From contig CANRFK010000061.1 of NCBI GenBank assembly GCA_947629875.1, forward strand, positions 1 to 8,040: a DNA stretch of 8,040 nucleotides. The letters are read 5' to 3'. This DNA is from an uncultured Clostridia bacterium (lineage in GTDB: Bacteria; Bacillota; Clostridia; Christensenellales; Borkfalkiaceae). Both the position numbers and the translations under genes were made by a program. The notes beneath the pieces are model-generated. The model was not told the origin of the DNA, made no database searches, and saw only the letters and a list, made by a program, of their open reading frames with translations. Positions 5,803 to 8,040 of this stretch are shown piece after piece. The first letter of the stretch is position 1. Each line of letters opens with the position of its first letter.

Positions 5803-6512
5803 CTGATACTCTTTTCGTCGATGATATTTTCCACGCTGTATGCCTTTTCCATCTCTTCCAGCCTGCCGCTCGTGAAGTAGCTGAACATGCCGTTGCGCCC
5901 GATAATGATATGGTCGCGCAGTTTGATCCCGTTGAGGGAGCACAGAAGCTGCAACTGTGCGGTAAAGCGGTCATCCTCCATGGAGGGGCAGCACGGGGCA
6001 TCGGGGTGGTTGTGCGCCACTACGACGCCGAACGGGCGGTGGGCGAGAAGGACGCGGCTGACTTCGTCCATGGAGAGGACGACGCACTGACGGTTGCCCG
6101 AGGCAAACCGCGCCGTGTGCTTGATGCGGTCGAACTTATCGAGGCAGAAGATATCCACCGCCTCTTCCTTCAAGCCGAGAAAGCGCTCGCGCACGAAGGA
6201 CGAGAAGTTGCCGAAGCTCACCGCGGTGGGCGCGGAGATGCGCCGTGCGGCGACGCGCCTGACGAGCTCGCTGACGCTCGCAAGATACTGCGCGGTGTGT
6301 TTGCCGACGCCTTCGATGCGCATGAGTTCCCCTTCGTCCGCCGAGAGTACGCGGTCGAGCGAGCCGAACGTCTCGAGCAGCCTGTGGGCGATCTCATTTG
6401 TATTTTTGCGCGGAATGGGGTTGAAGAGGAGGATCTCCAAAAGTTCGTGATCCTGCAACGCTTCCTCGCTCTTCTCCCGTTCCAGCATGCGGTTTCTGTG
6501 CCCTTCGTGCAT
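5799..6512 (-). CDS. radC: RadC family JAB/MPN-domain protein
   Basis: The protein has 237 residues, near the usual RadC length of about 225-230. The N-terminal part (about 1-90) carries a helix-hairpin-helix-like segment around IEGVGKHTAQYL. The C-terminal JAB/MPN metalloprotease-like domain (about 100-220) keeps the metal-binding set: Glu116 or Glu117, His167 and His169 in HNHP, Ser177 and Asp180. The usual HNHPSG motif is altered to HNHPDAPCCPS, with the spacing to Ser and Asp kept. RadC was once called a DNA repair protein, but its true role is unsettled. It starts the operon, and its stop codon overlaps the histidine kinase start. A GGGGA site lies six bases before the ATG, and the promoter is 21 bases upstream. 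Confidence 0.92.
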   Translation of the reverse strand: MHEGHRNRMLEREKSEEALQDHELLEILLFNPIPRKNTNEIAHRLLETFGSLDRVLSADEGELMRIEGVGKHTAQYLASVSELVRRVAARRISAPTAVSFGNFSSFVRERFLGLKEEAVDIFCLDKFDRIKHTARFASGNRQCVVLSMDEVSRVLLAHRPFGVVVAHNHPDAPCCPSMEDDRFTAQLQLLCSLNGIKLRDHIIIGRNGMFSYFTSGRLEEMEKAYSVENIIDEKSIR

Positions 6513-6532
6513 TTTGTGTCCCCGTTTGGCCT

Positions 6533-6541
6533 ATTGTACCA
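6533..6541 (-). promoter_or_regulatory. Extended -10 promoter of the radC-kinase-regulator operon
   Basis: On the minus strand TGG is followed directly by TACAAT (6533-6538), an extended -10 element. No good -35 box lies 17 bases upstream, as is common with extended -10 promoters. Transcription would start near 6526, leaving a leader of about 14 bases that contains the GGGGA ribosome binding site. Confidence 0.6.
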
Positions 6542-6615
6542 TATTTTCTCCGATTTTGCACGGAATTGCGCGGTCTTTTGTTGTTTTTTTTCGCGCCTTT
6601 TGTGAAAAAACGCAC

Positions 6616-6644
6616 TTGACAACTCGCCTGTGGCGTGATAAAAT
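6616..6644 (+). promoter_or_regulatory. Sigma-A-type promoter of the dipeptidase gene
   Basis: A perfect TTGACA (6616-6621) and TAAAAT (6639-6644) are 17 bases apart, with TGA just ahead of the -10 box. Transcription should begin near 6651. The leader of about 24 bases contains GGGAGAAA, a good ribosome binding site, before the ATG at 6675. A T-rich run at 6574-6591 separates it from the divergent radC promoter. Confidence 0.88.
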
Positions 6645-6674
6645 ATCTTTTGGACTTTACGGGAGAAACGGCTT

Positions 6675-7946
6675 ATGACTTTTTATCTCAATGAAGCGGT
6701 GCAAGCGATCGCCGAGAGCATCCGCTTCGATTCTTCTTCTGATAAGCGTTCGGCGAAAATGCCCTTCGGGAAGGGCGCTTATGACTGTCTCGTGCACTTT
6801 TTGTCCCTCGCCGAGGGATTGGGGTTTGAGACGCACAACTACGGCGGCTATGCGGGCGAGGTCGTATATGGGACGGGGGCGGAGGAATTTGCCGTTCTTT
6901 GCCACCTCGACGTGGTGCCCGCGGGCGACGGGTGGACAGTCCCCCCCTTTGAGGGGCTTGTAAGGGACGGAAAAATTTGGGGACGCGGCGCCGTGGACGA
7001 CAAGGGCCCCGCCGTGTGCGTCCTCTATGCCCTCAAACGGCTCAAAGACGAGGGGTTTGTTCCCTCCAAAAAAATCAAGCTCATCGTGGGCTGCAACGAG
7101 GAGAGCGGCTGGGCGTGCATCGACCACTACCGCGAAGTTGCGAACATGCCCGAGACGGGATTTTCGCCCGACGCCGATTTCCCCGTCATCTATGCCGAGA
7201 AGGGCATTCTGCACGTGCGGCTGCACTTCCCCATCTCCCGCGCCTCCTTCCTCTTCCTCGAGGGCGGCAAGAGCGCCAACATGGTGTGCGACTACTGCAC
7301 GGCAACGGCGCGCTCGGTGGACGGGACGCGCGCCAAGGAGTTTGGGCTGGAAGTGGCGGGCAACAAACTCATCTCCCGCGGAAAGAGCGCGCACGGCTCC
7401 ACCCCCGAACAGGGCAAGAACGCCATGCTCCCCCTCCTCGAATACTTCGCCCGCCGCAACCCCGACGTGCGCCGCGCGGTGGATTGCGTGTTCAACGACA
7501 TCTACGGGCTCAAAACGCTCGCCGACGAGACGGGGCATCTGACCCTCTCGCCCGACATCGTGAAGTACCGCAAGGGCGAACTGCAAATTTTGTGCGACAT
7601 CCGCTACCCTGCCACCATGACGGTGGAGCGCGTATATGAAAAACTCGCGCTCTTCGGCGTGAAGTACGAGACGGTGCACCACCAAGCGCCCCTCTTCCAC
7701 GAGAAGGACAGCCCGCTCATCCGGACGCTGCTCTCCGTTTACGAGGAATGCACGGGCAAGAAGGCGGAGCCCGTGGCCATCGGCGGCGGCACTTATGCGC
7801 GGGCATTGAAGTGCGGCGTGGGGTTCGGCCCCGAGATGCCGGGGGACGAGCCCGTCATCCATCAGGCGAACGAATACATTACCATTGAGCGCGTGGAGCT
7901 GCTGCTCAACATCTATAAATTGGCTTTGGAGAGATTGACAAAGTAA
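6675..7946 (+). CDS. pepV: M20-family metallodipeptidase (PepV-like)
   Basis: The protein has 423 residues and no signal peptide, so it is a cytosolic peptidase of the M20 di-zinc family, cleaving dipeptides for amino-acid supply. Visible motifs are His77 and Asp79 in CHLDVVPAGDGW, Asp108 in GRGAVDDKGP, the catalytic pair Glu142-Glu143 in CNEESGW, Asp166 in FSPDADFPVIYAEKG, His240 in GKSAHGSTPEQGKNA, GGGTYAR at 370-376 and the C-terminal metal ligand His396 in HQANEY. The order and wording fit the PepV/Sapep group. Typical PepV is about 465-470 residues, so this one is some 45 shorter, mostly after residue 180 where the lid domain lies. All metal ligands are present. It is a single-gene unit with its own promoter and terminator, divergent from radC. 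Confidence 0.92.
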   Translation: MTFYLNEAVQAIAESIRFDSSSDKRSAKMPFGKGAYDCLVHFLSLAEGLGFETHNYGGYAGEVVYGTGAEEFAVLCHLDVVPAGDGWTVPPFEGLVRDGKIWGRGAVDDKGPAVCVLYALKRLKDEGFVPSKKIKLIVGCNEESGWACIDHYREVANMPETGFSPDADFPVIYAEKGILHVRLHFPISRASFLFLEGGKSANMVCDYCTATARSVDGTRAKEFGLEVAGNKLISRGKSAHGSTPEQGKNAMLPLLEYFARRNPDVRRAVDCVFNDIYGLKTLADETGHLTLSPDIVKYRKGELQILCDIRYPATMTVERVYEKLALFGVKYETVHHQAPLFHEKDSPLIRTLLSVYEECTGKKAEPVAIGGGTYARALKCGVGFGPEMPGDEPVIHQANEYITIERVELLLNIYKLALERLTK

Positions 7947-7961
7947 GGGGAAAGAATGAGG

Positions 7962-7994
7962 AAGCCCCGCCGACGCAGAGCGTCGGCGGGGCTT
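7962..7994 (+). terminator. GC-rich hairpin terminator after the dipeptidase gene
   Basis: A perfect 14-bp stem (7962-7975 with 7981-7994) encloses a 5-base loop, CAGAG. A short T-containing run (TCGTGTTGTTG) follows. It begins 15 bases after the dipeptidase stop. Confidence 0.85.
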
Positions 7995-8013
7995 TCGTGT
8001 TGTTGAGGGCGTA

Positions 8014-8035
8014 CCCCCTCCCCTACCCCTCCCCC
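8014..8035 (-). other. C-rich tract forming a G-quadruplex motif on the minus strand
   Basis: Four C runs of 5, 4, 4 and 5 bases are separated by T, TA and T. Read on the minus strand this is G5-A-G4-TA-G4-A-G5, with all loops of one or two bases. It is flanked by CGTA (8010-8013) and TACG (8037-8040), a short inverted pair. No coding sequence covers it in this window. Confidence 0.75.
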
Positions 8036-8040
8036 TTACG

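Noticed and set aside
4579..5880. 433-residue open frame on the plus strand opposite the histidine kinase gene
   Set aside because: Low-complexity Arg/Asp/Glu-rich product with no recognisable fold, lying exactly opposite a complete kinase.
4540..5943. 467-residue version of the histidine kinase
   Set aside because: The extension lies within radC in another frame; the ATGA overlap at 5799-5802 marks the natural start.
6568..6596. GCGCG/CGCGC inverted repeat around a T-rich run between radC and the dipeptidase gene
   Set aside because: Only five pairs with a 19-base loop; too weak to call an operator or a terminator.
6657..7862. 401-residue open frame on the minus strand opposite the dipeptidase gene
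   Set aside because: It is a by-product of GC-rich codon use in the true gene. The product is Arg/His/Ala-rich with no domain, and the plus-strand gene has intact catalytic motifs, a promoter and a terminator.

Overview
This window reads as a piece of a Bacillota chromosome, most likely a gut-type member of the Clostridia. The reasons are the strong Shine-Dalgarno sequences, sigma-A-type promoters, the gene content (PepV-type dipeptidase, RadC, NarL-type two-component system, YdjI-type SPFH protein) and the compact operons. The exact lineage cannot be read from the sequence. Most genes are GC-rich, while the block at about 564-3769 is visibly richer in A+T.

Layout, left to right. Positions 1-498 hold the 3' end of a pyruvate kinase gene. 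A strong hairpin terminator follows and is shared with a convergent three-gene operon on the minus strand (3347 down to 564). That operon encodes a cytosolic SPFH-domain protein with a C-terminal double zinc ribbon (YdjI type), a four-helix membrane protein, and a zinc-ribbon protein with two C-terminal membrane helices. It resembles the Bacillus subtilis YdjG/YdjH/YdjI set, in which membrane partners recruit an SPFH protein that docks PspA. No pspA gene lies in the window, and the gene order differs.

The operon is divergent from a small XRE-family repressor gene (3467-3769). The 119 bp between them contain a near-consensus leftward promoter and four direct repeats with an exact 22-bp period, which look like an operator array. 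The repressor gene has no usable ribosome binding site. A TATAAT box ends six bases before its ATG, so its mRNA may be leaderless. I consider this regulated cassette (XRE repressor, 22-bp operator array, SPFH/zinc-ribbon/membrane trio) the most interesting part of the window.

Right of it, a hairpin terminator separates the repressor gene from a convergent operon on the minus strand (6512 down to 3896): radC, a six-helix NarL/DesK-type histidine kinase and a NarL-type response regulator. Each of these three is joined to the next by a 4-bp ATGA overlap. Divergent from radC, a consensus promoter drives an M20-family (PepV-like) dipeptidase gene (6675-7946), followed by a GC-rich terminator. The window ends with a C-rich tract that would be a four-tier G-quadruplex motif on the minus strand.
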